A stretch of DNA of 64,000 bases from assembly GCA_034428455.1 (NCBI GenBank), contig DAOUHZ010000152.1, positions 10,342-74,341 of the forward strand, given 5' to 3'. Shown piece by piece: positions 1-7,562 of this stretch. Positions within the stretch are counted from its first letter, which is position 1. Every line of letters begins with the position of its first letter. A program made the position numbers and the translations under genes. Source of the stretch: Bin87 sp034428455. Lineage in GTDB: Bacteria; Chloroflexota; Dehalococcoidia; Lucifugimonadales; UBA3495. The notes below the pieces were generated by a model. That model was given only the letters and a program-made list of their open reading frames with translations, did not search any database and was not told the DNA's origin.

Positions 1-2
1 AG

Positions 3-1178
3 ATCCGCGAGCCCCTGGACAGCGAACCCCTGTCGGCCCTGGCCTTCAAGGTCGTGGTCGACCCCTACGTGGGGCGGCTGGTCTTCCTGCGGATCTACTC
101 CGGGTCGGTGGAAGCCGGCGCCGCCGTGCGCAACGTGACCCGGGGCAACCGGGAGCGCATGGGCCGCCTGCTGCGGATGCACGCCAACCACCGCGAGGAA
201 CTGCCGGAGATCACTGCCGGCAATATCTGCGCCGCGGTGGGACTGAAGGACACCTTCACCGGAGACACCATCTGCACTGACCACAAGCCGGTGATCCTCG
301 AACCGCCTCACTTCCCTGAACCCGTGGTGTCGGTGGCCATCGAACCCGCCACCCGCGCCGACCAGGACAAGCTGGGCGAGGCCATGCGGAAGCTGTCCGA
401 AGAAGACCCCACCTTCGTGGTGCGGTTCAACGACGAGACCGGCCAGACCGTGATATCCGGCATGGGCGAACTGCACCTCGAAGTCCTCGTCGACCGCATG
501 CGGCGTGAGTTCGACGTCGAGGCCCGCGTCGGTCAGCCCCGGGTCGCTTACCGCGAAGCCATCACCAAGCCGGTTCGGATCGAAGGGCGCTTTGTCCGCC
601 AGACCGGCGGCCACGGCCAGTACGGTCACGTCTGGCTGGAACTGGAACCCCAGGAACGCGGCAGCGGCACGGAGTTTGTCGACGGCATCACCGGCGGCGT
701 CATCCCGCGAAACTACATCCCGGCCGTCGAAGCCGGCGTCAAGCAGGCTCTGGACAACGGCCCGTTGGCTGGCTATCCTCTGGTGGACTTGAAGGTCACG
801 CTGGTAGACGGCAGCTACCACACGGTGGACTCGTCCGAAATGGCCTTCCGCTCCGCCGCCATGATGGCCATGCGGGACGGAACGCGCCGGGCGGCTCCGG
901 TATTGCAGGAACCCTTCTTCGAGATGGAGATCGTGACGCCGGGCGAGTTTCTCAGCGAAGTGCTGAGCGACTTGGGAGGGCGCCGCGCCCAGATCCGCAG
1001 CATCGAAGGGCAGGACGACCTGCAGACCGTGAGCGCGATGATCCCCCTGGGGGAGACGTTCGCGTACACCACGGCGCTGCGGTCCCTGACCCGCGGGCGC
1101 GCCTCGTACACCATGGAGTTCCGGCACTACGAGCCGGTACCCGAGAGCATCGCCCGAACCCTGGCCTACAGCCGGTAG
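3..1178 (+). CDS. fusA: Elongation factor G, C-terminal part (partial)
   Basis: This is the C-terminal part of EF-G, the GTPase that moves tRNA and mRNA through the ribosome. The window opens inside the gene, so the GTP-binding domain lies outside. The remaining 391 codons, read from base 3, cover domain II (VVDPYVGRL), domain III (DETGQTVISGMGEL), domain IV (RQTGGHGQYGHVWLELEP) and domain V, ending YEPVPESIARTLAYSR. It is followed after 51 bases by rpsJ. The usual tuf gene is missing between fusA and rpsJ, so EF-Tu must be encoded elsewhere. Nothing in the visible part looks broken. Confidence 0.96.
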   Translation: MREPLDSEPLSALAFKVVVDPYVGRLVFLRIYSGSVEAGAAVRNVTRGNRERMGRLLRMHANHREELPEITAGNICAAVGLKDTFTGDTICTDHKPVILEPPHFPEPVVSVAIEPATRADQDKLGEAMRKLSEEDPTFVVRFNDETGQTVISGMGELHLEVLVDRMRREFDVEARVGQPRVAYREAITKPVRIEGRFVRQTGGHGQYGHVWLELEPQERGSGTEFVDGITGGVIPRNYIPAVEAGVKQALDNGPLAGYPLVDLKVTLVDGSYHTVDSSEMAFRSAAMMAMRDGTRRAAPVLQEPFFEMEIVTPGEFLSEVLSDLGGRRAQIRSIEGQDDLQTVSAMIPLGETFAYTTALRSLTRGRASYTMEFRHYEPVPESIARTLAYSR

Positions 1179-1229
1179 CCAGGGACCTAACCAGCAGACA
1201 ACACAACAGGAGCGTTATCGGATTAGATT

Positions 1230-1541
1230 ATGGTCGCAAGGCAACAGATGCGGATCATCCTCAAGGCGTTTGACCACAAGATGCTGGACCAGTCCAGCGC
1301 CCAGATCGTGGAAACCGCCGAACTGACCGGCGCCCGGGTGGCGGGCCCGGTGCCCCTGCCCACGCAGATCCGCCGGTTCTGCGTCATCCGGGGGCCCCAC
1401 GTCGACAAGGATTCCCGTGAGCACTTCGAGATCCGAACGCACAAGCGGCTCCTGGACATCATGGAACCCACCAGCAAGACCATCGACGCGCTGACCCGGC
1501 TCAACATGCCGGCGGGAGTGGACATTTCCATCAAGCTCTAA
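1230..1541 (+). CDS. rpsJ: 30S ribosomal protein S10
   Basis: S10 of the small subunit, also the NusG/NusB-interacting transcription antitermination factor NusE. The 103-residue product has the usual length and the family signatures LKAFDHKMLD, IRRFCVIRGPHVDKDSREHFEIR and the C-terminal PAGVDISIKL. The ATG follows an AACAGGAG ribosome-binding site about 15 bases upstream; a second in-frame ATG six codons later (base 1248) would also give a normal S10. It is the first gene of the S10 block here. A 212-base spacer with a promoter and hairpin separates it from rplC. Confidence 0.97.
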   Translation: MVARQQMRIILKAFDHKMLDQSSAQIVETAELTGARVAGPVPLPTQIRRFCVIRGPHVDKDSREHFEIRTHKRLLDIMEPTSKTIDALTRLNMPAGVDISIKL

Positions 1542-1620
1542 ATCCGCCGAACCCGTAACCGGCAAGGCCCGGAATGACGGGTGCGGCGGGTAAAACGGAG
1601 CTCAGACGGGACAATCAGGC

Positions 1621-1649
1621 TTGAAAGAATAGTTATCCCGTCGTAAAAT
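1621..1649 (+). promoter_or_regulatory. Candidate sigma-70 promoter upstream of rplC
   Basis: TTGAAA at 1621-1626 and TAAAAT at 1644-1649 are separated by exactly 17 bases, each matching five of six consensus positions. The predicted start near 1656 lies 98 bases before the rplC ATG, inside the longest spacer of the S10 block. This suggests an internal promoter. Evidence is sequence match only. Confidence 0.6.
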
Positions 1650-1662
1650 TGCATTTCCGGTT

Positions 1663-1686
1663 GGCGGCTGGCATAAAGCCACCGCC
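1663..1686 (+). promoter_or_regulatory. Hairpin in the rplC leader
   Basis: The arms GGCGG-c-TGGC and GCCACCGCC pair over nine bases with one bulged C and the loop ATAAA. The hairpin begins about seven bases after the predicted start of the 1621-1649 promoter and ends 67 bases before rplC. No T-run follows, so it is not a simple terminator. Its position suggests an RNA leader, perhaps for autogenous control by a ribosomal protein; that role is inference. Confidence 0.45.
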
Positions 1687-1753
1687 GCCATTTTATCTAG
1701 CGAATTCCATTCACCGGCCACCACTCGCAGGCCCACACTCACAGGCAAAGAAA

Positions 1754-2389
1754 ATGCTCAAGGCGTTCCTCGGCAAAAAGATCGGCATGACCCAGGTGTT
1801 CAACGACGCCGGGCAGGTCGTGCCCGTAACCGTCATCGAGGCCGGCCCCTGTGCCGTCACCCAGATCCGCACCGCGGAGAAAGACGGCTACGAATCGGTC
1901 CAGCTGGGGTTCGGACGGGTCCGCCGGCCCACCAAGCCCGAGGCCGGCCACCTGCGCGGCAGCCAGATCGGCCGCCGCCTGGAGGAGGTGCGCGCCGACG
2001 ACACCGGCGAGTACGAAGTCGGCCAGCTGGTCTCGGTGGACATCTTTGAACCCGGCGAAATCGTCGACGTTATCGGCAAGTCCAAGGGCAAAGGGTTCGC
2101 CGGAACCATGAAACGTCACGGCTTCGGCGGCGGCCCCCGCACCCACGGCCAGTCGGACCGAGCTCGCGCTCCGGGTTCCATCGGTGGCGGCACCACGCCG
2201 GGCAAGGTCTTCAAGGGACTGAAGATGTCCGGCCACATGGGCAACCGCAGGGTGACCGCCAAGGGATTGGAAGTCATCCGCGTGGACGCCGAGCGGAACT
2301 TGCTGATGGTCAAGGGTGGCATCCCCGGCGCCCCCAACAGCCCGGTAACGATTCGAAAAACAGGCAAGAGCAGGGCGCAAGCTAGCTAG
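1754..2389 (+). CDS. rplC: 50S ribosomal protein L3
   Basis: L3, an early assembly protein of the large subunit near the peptidyl transferase centre. The 211-residue product starts MLKAFLGKKIGMTQVF, the canonical L3 N-terminus, and carries GFAGTMKRHGFGGGPRTHG and GKVFKGLKMSGHMGNRRVT. The frame is open further upstream to 1649, but that extension is low-complexity and unlike L3; the start at 1754 is preceded by a purine-rich AAAGAAA rather than a strong Shine-Dalgarno. It probably has its own promoter at 1621. rplD follows after 52 bases. Confidence 0.97.
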   Translation: MLKAFLGKKIGMTQVFNDAGQVVPVTVIEAGPCAVTQIRTAEKDGYESVQLGFGRVRRPTKPEAGHLRGSQIGRRLEEVRADDTGEYEVGQLVSVDIFEPGEIVDVIGKSKGKGFAGTMKRHGFGGGPRTHGQSDRARAPGSIGGGTTPGKVFKGLKMSGHMGNRRVTAKGLEVIRVDAERNLLMVKGGIPGAPNSPVTIRKTGKSRAQAS

Positions 2390-2441
2390 GTGGCCTGGAT
2401 CCCGCTGCTGACAGCCCATATCGCCAAGGAACCGATCCGAA

Positions 2442-3107
2442 ATGGAACTCCCCGTACTGAACACCGGCGGCAGCGCCGTCGACACCATCGAGGTGGACGA
2501 GGCCGTATTTGACGTGCCCATGAACCAGACCCTGGTCCACCAGGCGATGGTCATCTACCAGCTCAACCAGCGACAGGGCACTCACTCAACACGCACCCGC
2601 GCCGAAGTGTCGGGCGGCGGACGCAAGCCCTGGATACAGAAGCACACCGGCCGCGCCCGCCAGGGCAGCATCCGCTCCCCGCAATGGCGACACGGCGGTA
2701 TTGCCTTTGGCCCGAAACCCCGTGACTACCGAAAAGCCCTGCCTCGCGCCATGCGTCGCAAGGCTTTGCAGTGTGTCCTCTCCGAGAAAATCCGCGGTGG
2801 TCGCCTAATCTGCGTCGACTCCCTGGACAGCCTCGACGGGAAGACCAAGTCCATGAAGCAAGTGCTGGAGAACCTGAACATCTCCGGTTCGGTGCTCGTG
2901 GTCACCGAAGAGGCTCAGCAGAACGTCGCGCGAGCCGGCGGCAACCTGAAGCAGGTGTGGACCCTCCCCTCGGACCTGGTGAACGCCAACGACGTCCTCA
3001 AGCGCCAGACCATCCTGATCACCGTGGGCGGCATCCAGCGCATCGCGGAACTTTGCCAGTCTCCCCGGCACCGGGCCCGCCGGGCGGCAAGCGAGGTGGC
3101 GGAATAA
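2442..3107 (+). CDS. rplD: 50S ribosomal protein L4
   Basis: L4, a large-subunit protein whose loop lines the exit tunnel and which in E. coli also represses the S10 operon. The 221-residue product has the typical core: NQTLVHQAMVIYQLNQRQGTH, TRAEVSGGGRKPWIQKHTGRARQGSIRSP and GPKPRDY, followed by the globular part with DSL and EN repeats. The extended-loop residues GGGRKPW and TGRARQGS are intact. Its TAA stop shares a base with the rplW ATG (TAATG), implying translational coupling. Confidence 0.97.
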   Translation: MELPVLNTGGSAVDTIEVDEAVFDVPMNQTLVHQAMVIYQLNQRQGTHSTRTRAEVSGGGRKPWIQKHTGRARQGSIRSPQWRHGGIAFGPKPRDYRKALPRAMRRKALQCVLSEKIRGGRLICVDSLDSLDGKTKSMKQVLENLNISGSVLVVTEEAQQNVARAGGNLKQVWTLPSDLVNANDVLKRQTILITVGGIQRIAELCQSPRHRARRAASEVAE

Positions 3108-3391
3108 TGCACATCAGCGAAGTCCTCCTGCGCCCCACCATCACCGAAAAGAGCACCCTGTTGCAGGAAGAGGGGCAGTACACCTTCGAGATCGCGCCCC
3201 GCGCCAACAAGACTCTGGTCAAGCAGGCGGTGGAGGAAAACTTCAACGTCACGGTCATCAGCGTCAACATCACGCGCAACCGCGGCAAGCGCAAGCGTTA
3301 CGGCCCCCGTTTCAAGAAACAACCCGATACCAAAAAGGCCGTGGTCACGCTACAGGTCGGCGACCGCATCGACCTGATCGAGGGCCTGTAA
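3107..3391 (+). CDS. rplW: 50S ribosomal protein L23
   Basis: L23 sits at the tunnel exit, where trigger factor and SRP dock. The 94-residue product contains VLLRPTITEKSTLL, the basic VNITRNRGKRKRYGPRF segment and a C-terminal DRIDLIEGL. The start ATG at 3107 overlaps the rplD stop by one base, consistent with coupled translation. A longer open frame begins at 2771 inside rplD, but it reads the L4 gene out of frame and can be discarded. rplB follows after 36 bases. Confidence 0.97.
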   Translation: MHISEVLLRPTITEKSTLLQEEGQYTFEIAPRANKTLVKQAVEENFNVTVISVNITRNRGKRKRYGPRFKKQPDTKKAVVTLQVGDRIDLIEGL

Positions 3392-3427
3392 CCAACCCGC
3401 CGAGCGTCGGCATCGAGAGCTGAAACC

Positions 3428-4264
3428 ATGCCCCTGAAGAATCTTCGACCCATAACCCCCGGCACACGCAACGCGGTGCGTCCCTCCTTCGAGGAGATCA
3501 CCACCAAGAAGCCGGAAAAGTCCCTGCTGGAACCGTTGCAGAAGCGCGGCGGCCGGAACAACAAGGGCCGCATCACCGCGTACCACCGCGGCGGCGGCTC
3601 CCGGCGCATGTACCGGCGCATCGACTTCAAGCGGCGCAAGGACGGCGTGCCGGCCACCGTGAAGACCATCGAGTACGACCCGAACCGGACGACCCGCATC
3701 GCGCTGCTGCACTACGCCGACGGCGAGAAGTCGTACATCCTGGCGCCGGTGAACCTGTCCGTGGGAGACAAGGTGCAGTCCGGCCCCGACGCCGAAATCA
3801 GCCCCGGCAACACCCTGCCGCTGCGCAACATCCCCACCGGAACCGTGGTGCACAACCTCGAGCTGACCCCCGGACGGGGCGGTCAGTTGGTTCGCGGCGC
3901 CGGCACCGGCGCGCAGGTGCTGTCCCGCGAGGGCGATTACGTGCTGATCCGGCTGCCTTCGGGCGAAATGCGCCGGATCCTGCTCAACTGCCGGGCCAGC
4001 GTCGGCCAGCTCTCCAATCCCGACCACAAGAACGAAAGCCTGGGCAAGGCCGGCGCCAAGCGCCACCTGGGACGGCGCCCCCACGTGCGCGGCGTCGCCA
4101 AGAACCCGGTGGACCACCCGCACGGCGGCGGCGAGGGCCGCTCCCCCATCGGGATGCCCGGCCCCAAGTCGCCCTGGGGAAAGCCCACCCTGGGCCACAA
4201 GACCCGCAACAAAAAGAAGACCTCCAGCCGCTTCATCGTCCGCGGACGCCGCTGGCGGAGGTAG
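3428..4264 (+). CDS. rplB: 50S ribosomal protein L2
   Basis: L2, one of the largest and most conserved proteins of the 50S subunit, needed for subunit association and peptidyl transferase assembly. The 278-residue product has the family length and motifs: KNLRPITPGTRN, GRNNKGRITAYHRGGGSRR, LRNIPTGTVVHNLE and the C-terminal GVAKNPVDHPHGGGEGRSPIG with the conserved histidine (HPHGGGEGR). The N-terminus MPLKNLRPITPGTRN is standard. It lies between rplW and rpsS as in most bacteria. Confidence 0.98.
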   Translation: MPLKNLRPITPGTRNAVRPSFEEITTKKPEKSLLEPLQKRGGRNNKGRITAYHRGGGSRRMYRRIDFKRRKDGVPATVKTIEYDPNRTTRIALLHYADGEKSYILAPVNLSVGDKVQSGPDAEISPGNTLPLRNIPTGTVVHNLELTPGRGGQLVRGAGTGAQVLSREGDYVLIRLPSGEMRRILLNCRASVGQLSNPDHKNESLGKAGAKRHLGRRPHVRGVAKNPVDHPHGGGEGRSPIGMPGPKSPWGKPTLGHKTRNKKKTSSRFIVRGRRWRR

Positions 4265-4314
4265 GAACTCAACCCTCGCGCCGCCCCGCGGCCCGACAGG
4301 CAGCGTTTGTCATC

Positions 4315-4599
4315 ATGTCAAGGTCAATCAAAAAGGGACCGTACGTCCACCCCAAACTGCTCAAGAAGGTCAACCGGATTCGCGAATCCGGCGAGGCCAC
4401 CGTCATCCGCACCTGGTCGAGAGACTCGATGATCATGCCCGAAATGGTCGGGCTGAACTTCGGCGTCCACGACGGCCGGCGCCACGTCCCGGTGTTCGTC
4501 ACCGAGAACATGGTGGGCCACCGCCTGGGCGAGTTTGCCCCGACGCGGACCTATCGCGGCCACGTCGCCCGGTCGGAACGCTCCAGCAGGGTGAGGTGA
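4315..4599 (+). CDS. rpsS: 30S ribosomal protein S19
   Basis: S19 binds 16S rRNA in the head of the small subunit close to the A-site tRNA. The 94-residue product has the canonical MSRSIKKGPYVHPKLLKKV start, the TWSRDSMIMPEMVG core and the GHRLGEFAPTRTYRGH signature. The gene is 50 bases after rplB and only 4 bases before rplV. Length and motifs match the family closely; nothing is unusual. Confidence 0.98.
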   Translation: MSRSIKKGPYVHPKLLKKVNRIRESGEATVIRTWSRDSMIMPEMVGLNFGVHDGRRHVPVFVTENMVGHRLGEFAPTRTYRGHVARSERSSRVR

Positions 4600-4603
4600 C
4601 GAT

Positions 4604-4948
4604 ATGCCAGCCGTGCGAGCAATGGCCAAGGGGGTGGGCGCCTCGCCCAAGCGTCTCAAGCCTATCATGGACGCCGTCCGCGGCATGACCGTCAACGACG
4701 CCCTCGACCACCTGAGCCTGATGCAGTCGCCGTGGGCGCGGTCTGTGGCCAAGGTGGTCCAGTCGGCGGCATCCAACGCCGAGAACAACGAGTTCATGAA
4801 CCGCAACGAGCTGCGCATCACGCGCATTTCGGCAGACCAGGCGCGACCGCTGAAGCGATTCCGCCCCCGCGCCAGAGGCCGGATTGGACGGGTTACCCGC
4901 CGCTCCAGCCACATCATCATCGAAGTGGACGAGATAGAGGAGCGCTAA
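4604..4948 (+). CDS. rplV: 50S ribosomal protein L22
   Basis: L22, whose extended hairpin reaches into the peptide exit tunnel. The 114-residue product shows the core ASPKRLKPIMDAVRGMTVNDAL, KVVQSAASNAENN and the basic tip RARGRIGRVTRRSSHIIIEV. A GGTGA ribosome-binding site overlaps the rpsS stop region directly upstream. The C-terminus ends in the acidic stretch EVDEIEER. rpsC follows three bases later, the tightest spacing of this sub-block. Confidence 0.97.
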   Translation: MPAVRAMAKGVGASPKRLKPIMDAVRGMTVNDALDHLSLMQSPWARSVAKVVQSAASNAENNEFMNRNELRITRISADQARPLKRFRPRARGRIGRVTRRSSHIIIEVDEIEER

Positions 4949-4951
4949 CTT

Positions 4952-5689
4952 ATGGGACACAAAACCCATCCCTTCGGCTTCCGGCTGGGCATCATCAAGG
5001 ACTGGCGGACCCACTGGTACGCCAACAACGGCGCCCAGTACCGCGCCGGCGTGCAGCAGGACCTCTCCCTGCGCCGCACCATCCATGACGAGTACCGCGC
5101 CTTCTCCGATGCCGGCATCGCCAAGATCGAGATCGACCGCACGGCCCAGGAAACCATTGTCAACATCCACTCGGCCCGGCCCGGCATCCTGATCGGTCGC
5201 GACGGCGACCGCGTCAAGGGTCTCCGCGCCCGGCTGGAGGACATGACCTCCGGGATGCTGCGACTGAACATCATCGAGATCGAGCAGCCGGAAATGGACC
5301 CGTACCTTGTGGGCCGCAACATCGCCGACCAGCTGAGCCGCCGCGTGGCCTACCGCCGCGCCATGCGCCAGGCCGCCCTGCGCACCATGCAGGCCGGCGC
5401 CGAGGGCATCAAGATCATCACCAAGGGCCGGATCTCCGGCGCGGAAATCGCCCGCACCGAAAAGCTGATGATGGGCCAGGTTCCGCTGCACACGCTGCGC
5501 GCCGACATCGATTACGCCCTGGCCGAAGCCCACACCGCCATGGGTCGCATCGGCATCAAGGTCTGGATCTACAAGGGCCAGATCATGCCGCCGGCCGCCG
5601 AGGAAGACGGCGAGCTGGACAGCATCGAGTTCCGCGTCACCAGCCAGGACACCGAAGCCGAACTCCAGGCCGCCGAGTTCGAGAACTAG
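4952..5689 (+). CDS. rpsC: 30S ribosomal protein S3
   Basis: S3 lies at the mRNA entry channel and contributes to helicase activity. The 245-residue product begins GHKTHPFGFRLGIIKDWRTHW, followed by the KH domain with the loop RPGILIGRDGDRVKGL (GRDG in place of the more common GKKG), and the C-terminal domain with EGIKIITKGRISGAEIARTE and GRIGIKVWIYKGQI. It has a 25-residue acidic C-terminal tail rich in E and D, as in several ribosomal proteins of this window. A repeat element (A1) starts seven bases after its stop. Confidence 0.97.
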   Translation: MGHKTHPFGFRLGIIKDWRTHWYANNGAQYRAGVQQDLSLRRTIHDEYRAFSDAGIAKIEIDRTAQETIVNIHSARPGILIGRDGDRVKGLRARLEDMTSGMLRLNIIEIEQPEMDPYLVGRNIADQLSRRVAYRRAMRQAALRTMQAGAEGIKIITKGRISGAEIARTEKLMMGQVPLHTLRADIDYALAEAHTAMGRIGIKVWIYKGQIMPPAAEEDGELDSIEFRVTSQDTEAELQAAEFEN

Positions 5690-5695
5690 CTATTT

Positions 5696-5786
5696 GTCAG
5701 AATCAGGATTTACAAGATTTCAGGATTTTCGGGATTGAGTTCCCTAATCCTGCCGATCCTATGATCCTGTAAAGCCTGATTCTGAC
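5696..5786. repeat. Dispersed inverted-repeat element, family A, copy 1
   Basis: A 91-base element bounded by perfect 12-base inverted termini, gtcagaatcagg and cctgattctgac. The left arm carries reiterated GGATT/AGATT words and the right arm their complements (AATCCT, GATCCT), so the whole element can fold into a long imperfect hairpin. It fills most of the rpsC-rplP spacer, ending 25 bases before rplP. Related copies lie at 9654, 29306 and 34528. No coding potential is seen. Confidence 0.9.
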
Positions 5787-5811
5787 GAAACTGATTACGG
5801 AGATTACCACC

Positions 5812-6252
5812 ATGCTTCAGCCTAAACGGACGAAATACCGCAAGATGGGTCGCGGCAAGCGGCGGGGCATGGCCACCACCGGGAGCACCGTCGAGTTCGG
5901 AGAAATCGGGCTGAAAGCCTTGCAAGCCGAGTGGATCACCGCCCGCCAGATCGAGTCAGCCCGTATCGCCATCACCCGTCACCTGCAACGCGGCGGCCGC
6001 ACGTACATCCGCATCTTCCCGGACAAGCCGGTCTCCAAGAAGCCGGCCGAAGTCCGCATGGGCGGCGGCAAGGCGGCCAACGACCATTGGGTCGCCGTGG
6101 TCAGGCCGGGCCGCATCATGTTTGAGGTCGGCGGCGTGCCTCTGGACCAGGCTGCGGAAGCCCTCCAGAGGGCCGCGCACAAGCTGCCAATTCCCACCAA
6201 GGTCGTTTACCGGGACCGCGTGAACTCGCTGCTGTCCACAGCAGGCAGGTGA
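5812..6252 (+). CDS. rplP: 50S ribosomal protein L16
   Basis: L16 organises the A-site side of the large subunit. The 146-residue product starts MLQPKRTKYRKMGRGKRRGMAT and includes FGEIGLKALQAEWITARQIESARIAITRHLQRGG, the IRIFPDKPVSKKPAEVRMGGGKA signature and a normal C-terminus. It is read through from rpsC across the family A repeat. Its stop overlaps a GTG that could start rpmC, so the two are probably coupled. Confidence 0.98.
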   Translation: MLQPKRTKYRKMGRGKRRGMATTGSTVEFGEIGLKALQAEWITARQIESARIAITRHLQRGGRTYIRIFPDKPVSKKPAEVRMGGGKAANDHWVAVVRPGRIMFEVGGVPLDQAAEALQRAAHKLPIPTKVVYRDRVNSLLSTAGR

Positions 6253-6260
6253 TTGCCGCT

Positions 6261-6452
6261 ATGAAGATGTACGAAATTCGGGCGCTGACCGACCAGCAGA
6301 TCGAAGAAGAACTGCAAAAGTCCTACCGGGAGTTGATGAACCTCCGGTTCCGGGACGCCGTCAACCAGCTCACCGATACCAACCAACCCCGCAAGACCCG
6401 CAAGGACATCGCGCGGATGCTCACCTGCCTGCGCGAGCGGCAGCTTCAATAG
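6261..6452 (+). CDS. rpmC: 50S ribosomal protein L29
   Basis: L29, a small helical protein next to L23 at the tunnel exit. From the ATG at 6261 the product has 63 residues: KMYEIRALTDQQIEEELQ, then KSYRELMNLRFRDAVNQL and TRKDIARMLTCLRERQ, the two-helix antiparallel hairpin of the family. The AGGTGA eight bases upstream fits this start. A GTG at 6249 overlapping the rplP stop (GTGA) would add four residues and cannot be excluded. A 65-base spacer separates it from rpsQ. Confidence 0.95.
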   Translation: MKMYEIRALTDQQIEEELQKSYRELMNLRFRDAVNQLTDTNQPRKTRKDIARMLTCLRERQLQ

Positions 6453-6517
6453 CAGTTTGCGGCTCGACGTGACCGCAACACCCTCCGTTCAGTGACAGAA
6501 CTTTCAGGACTATCTTA

Positions 6518-6901
6518 ATGGCCAAGACAATGCGAAAGGTCCGGGTGGGCTCCGTGGTGAGCACTCGGATGGACAAAACCGCCGTCGTGGAATTGGTGTG
6601 GAAGCAGCGCCACCGCGTCTACCGCAAGCAGATGCGCCGCGTCACCCGCTTTTACGTCCACGACCCCGAAAGTCAGTGCCAGATCGGCGACACGGTCCGC
6701 ATCCAGGAAACCCGGCCGATCTCGCGCACCAAGCACTGGCGGCTCCTGGATATCCTGTCCCGGCGCGAGGTCGCCGAGGTTCGGGCTATTGAGCTGGAAG
6801 GCGACGCGGTGATTGAGTCCGTTGCGGACGCGGAAGACGACGACGCGATGACGGTTGACGACATCGCCGAAGAAATTACCGATGACGACGAGGATGCGTA
6901 A
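6518..6901 (+). CDS. rpsQ: 30S ribosomal protein S17 with acidic C-terminal tail
   Basis: S17 is a primary 16S rRNA-binding protein with an OB fold. The first 85 residues are standard: RKVRVGSVVSTRMDKTAVV, KQRHRVYRKQMRR, TRFYVHDPESQCQIGDTVRIQETRPISRTKHWRL. The product runs to 127 residues because of a tail of about 42 residues dominated by D, E and A (VADAEDDDAMTVDDIAEEITDDDEDA), well beyond the usual 80-90. The tail is probably disordered and of unknown role. The stop is directly followed by the rplN ATG with no gap. Confidence 0.96.
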   Translation: MAKTMRKVRVGSVVSTRMDKTAVVELVWKQRHRVYRKQMRRVTRFYVHDPESQCQIGDTVRIQETRPISRTKHWRLLDILSRREVAEVRAIELEGDAVIESVADAEDDDAMTVDDIAEEITDDDEDA

Positions 6902-7270
6902 ATGATCCAGAGTTACACCAGGCTGCACGTAGCCGACAACAGCGGCGCGCGACGCATCCGGCTCATCAATATCCCCGGTTCCAGCCGGCGCAAGTACGCC
7001 TCGGTGGGCGATATCATCGTCTGCACCGTGCGCGAGGCCATCCCTAACTCCCCGGTGCGCAAGGGCTCGGTGGTCAAGGCGGTCGTCGTGCGACAGGCCG
7101 CGCCGCTGCTTCGCCCCGACGGCACCTACATCAAGTTCGACGACAACGCCGCCGTGCTGATCAACGACAACCAGCTGCCCCGCGGCACCCGCATCTTCGG
7201 CCCCGTCGCCCGCGAACTGCGCGACAAGGGCTTCATGCGCATCGTGTCCCTCGCGCCGGAGGTGGTGTGA
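6902..7270 (+). CDS. rplN: 50S ribosomal protein L14
   Basis: L14 forms part of the inter-subunit bridge region and interacts with L19 and silencing factor RsfS. The 122-residue product is canonical: MIQSYTRLHVADNSGARRIRLI, GDIIVCTVREAIPNSPVRKGSVVKAVVVR, FDDNAAVLINDNQLPRGTRIFGPVARELR and MRIVSLAPEVV. It begins immediately after the rpsQ stop, and its TGA overlaps the rplX ATG by one base, so the three genes are probably translated in a coupled manner. Confidence 0.98.
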   Translation: MIQSYTRLHVADNSGARRIRLINIPGSSRRKYASVGDIIVCTVREAIPNSPVRKGSVVKAVVVRQAAPLLRPDGTYIKFDDNAAVLINDNQLPRGTRIFGPVARELRDKGFMRIVSLAPEVV

Positions 7271-7542
7271 TGGCTAAAACCAAAATCCGCCGCGGCGACG
7301 ACGTGCTGGTCATCGCCGGCAAGGACAAGGGCAAGACCGGCCGCGTCCTCAACATGGTGCCCGAAAAGAACCGGGTCATCGTCGAAGGCGTCAACATGGT
7401 GACCAAGCACTACAAGCCGCGTCCCGGCATCCGGCAGGGCGGCCGCGTGCAGCAGGAAGCCTCCATTCACATCTCCAACATCAAGCTCATCCAGAGCAAC
7501 TACACCGAACCGAGCACTCAGTTCCGCAACCGGGACGAGTAA
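7270..7542 (+). CDS. rplX: 50S ribosomal protein L24
   Basis: L24 is one of the assembly initiators of the 50S subunit and contains a KOW motif. From the ATG at 7270 the product has 90 residues: KIRRGDDVLVIAGKDKGKTGRVL (KOW), KNRVIVEGVNMVTKHYKP, then GRVQQEASIHISNIKLI. The ATG overlaps the rplN TGA (TGATG). A GTG three bases upstream, in frame, adds only one residue. The C-terminus is slightly shorter than the common 100-105-residue form and lacks the zinc-ribbon-like end seen in some species. Confidence 0.96.
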   Translation: MAKTKIRRGDDVLVIAGKDKGKTGRVLNMVPEKNRVIVEGVNMVTKHYKPRPGIRQGGRVQQEASIHISNIKLIQSNYTEPSTQFRNRDE

Positions 7543-7562
7543 CTCTCTCGGGAGTGATTCCC

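Noticed and set aside
1649..1753. Upstream extension of the L3 reading frame
   Set aside because: The canonical L3 N-terminus begins at 1754 and the preceding residues are unlike any L3; the region contains a promoter and hairpin.
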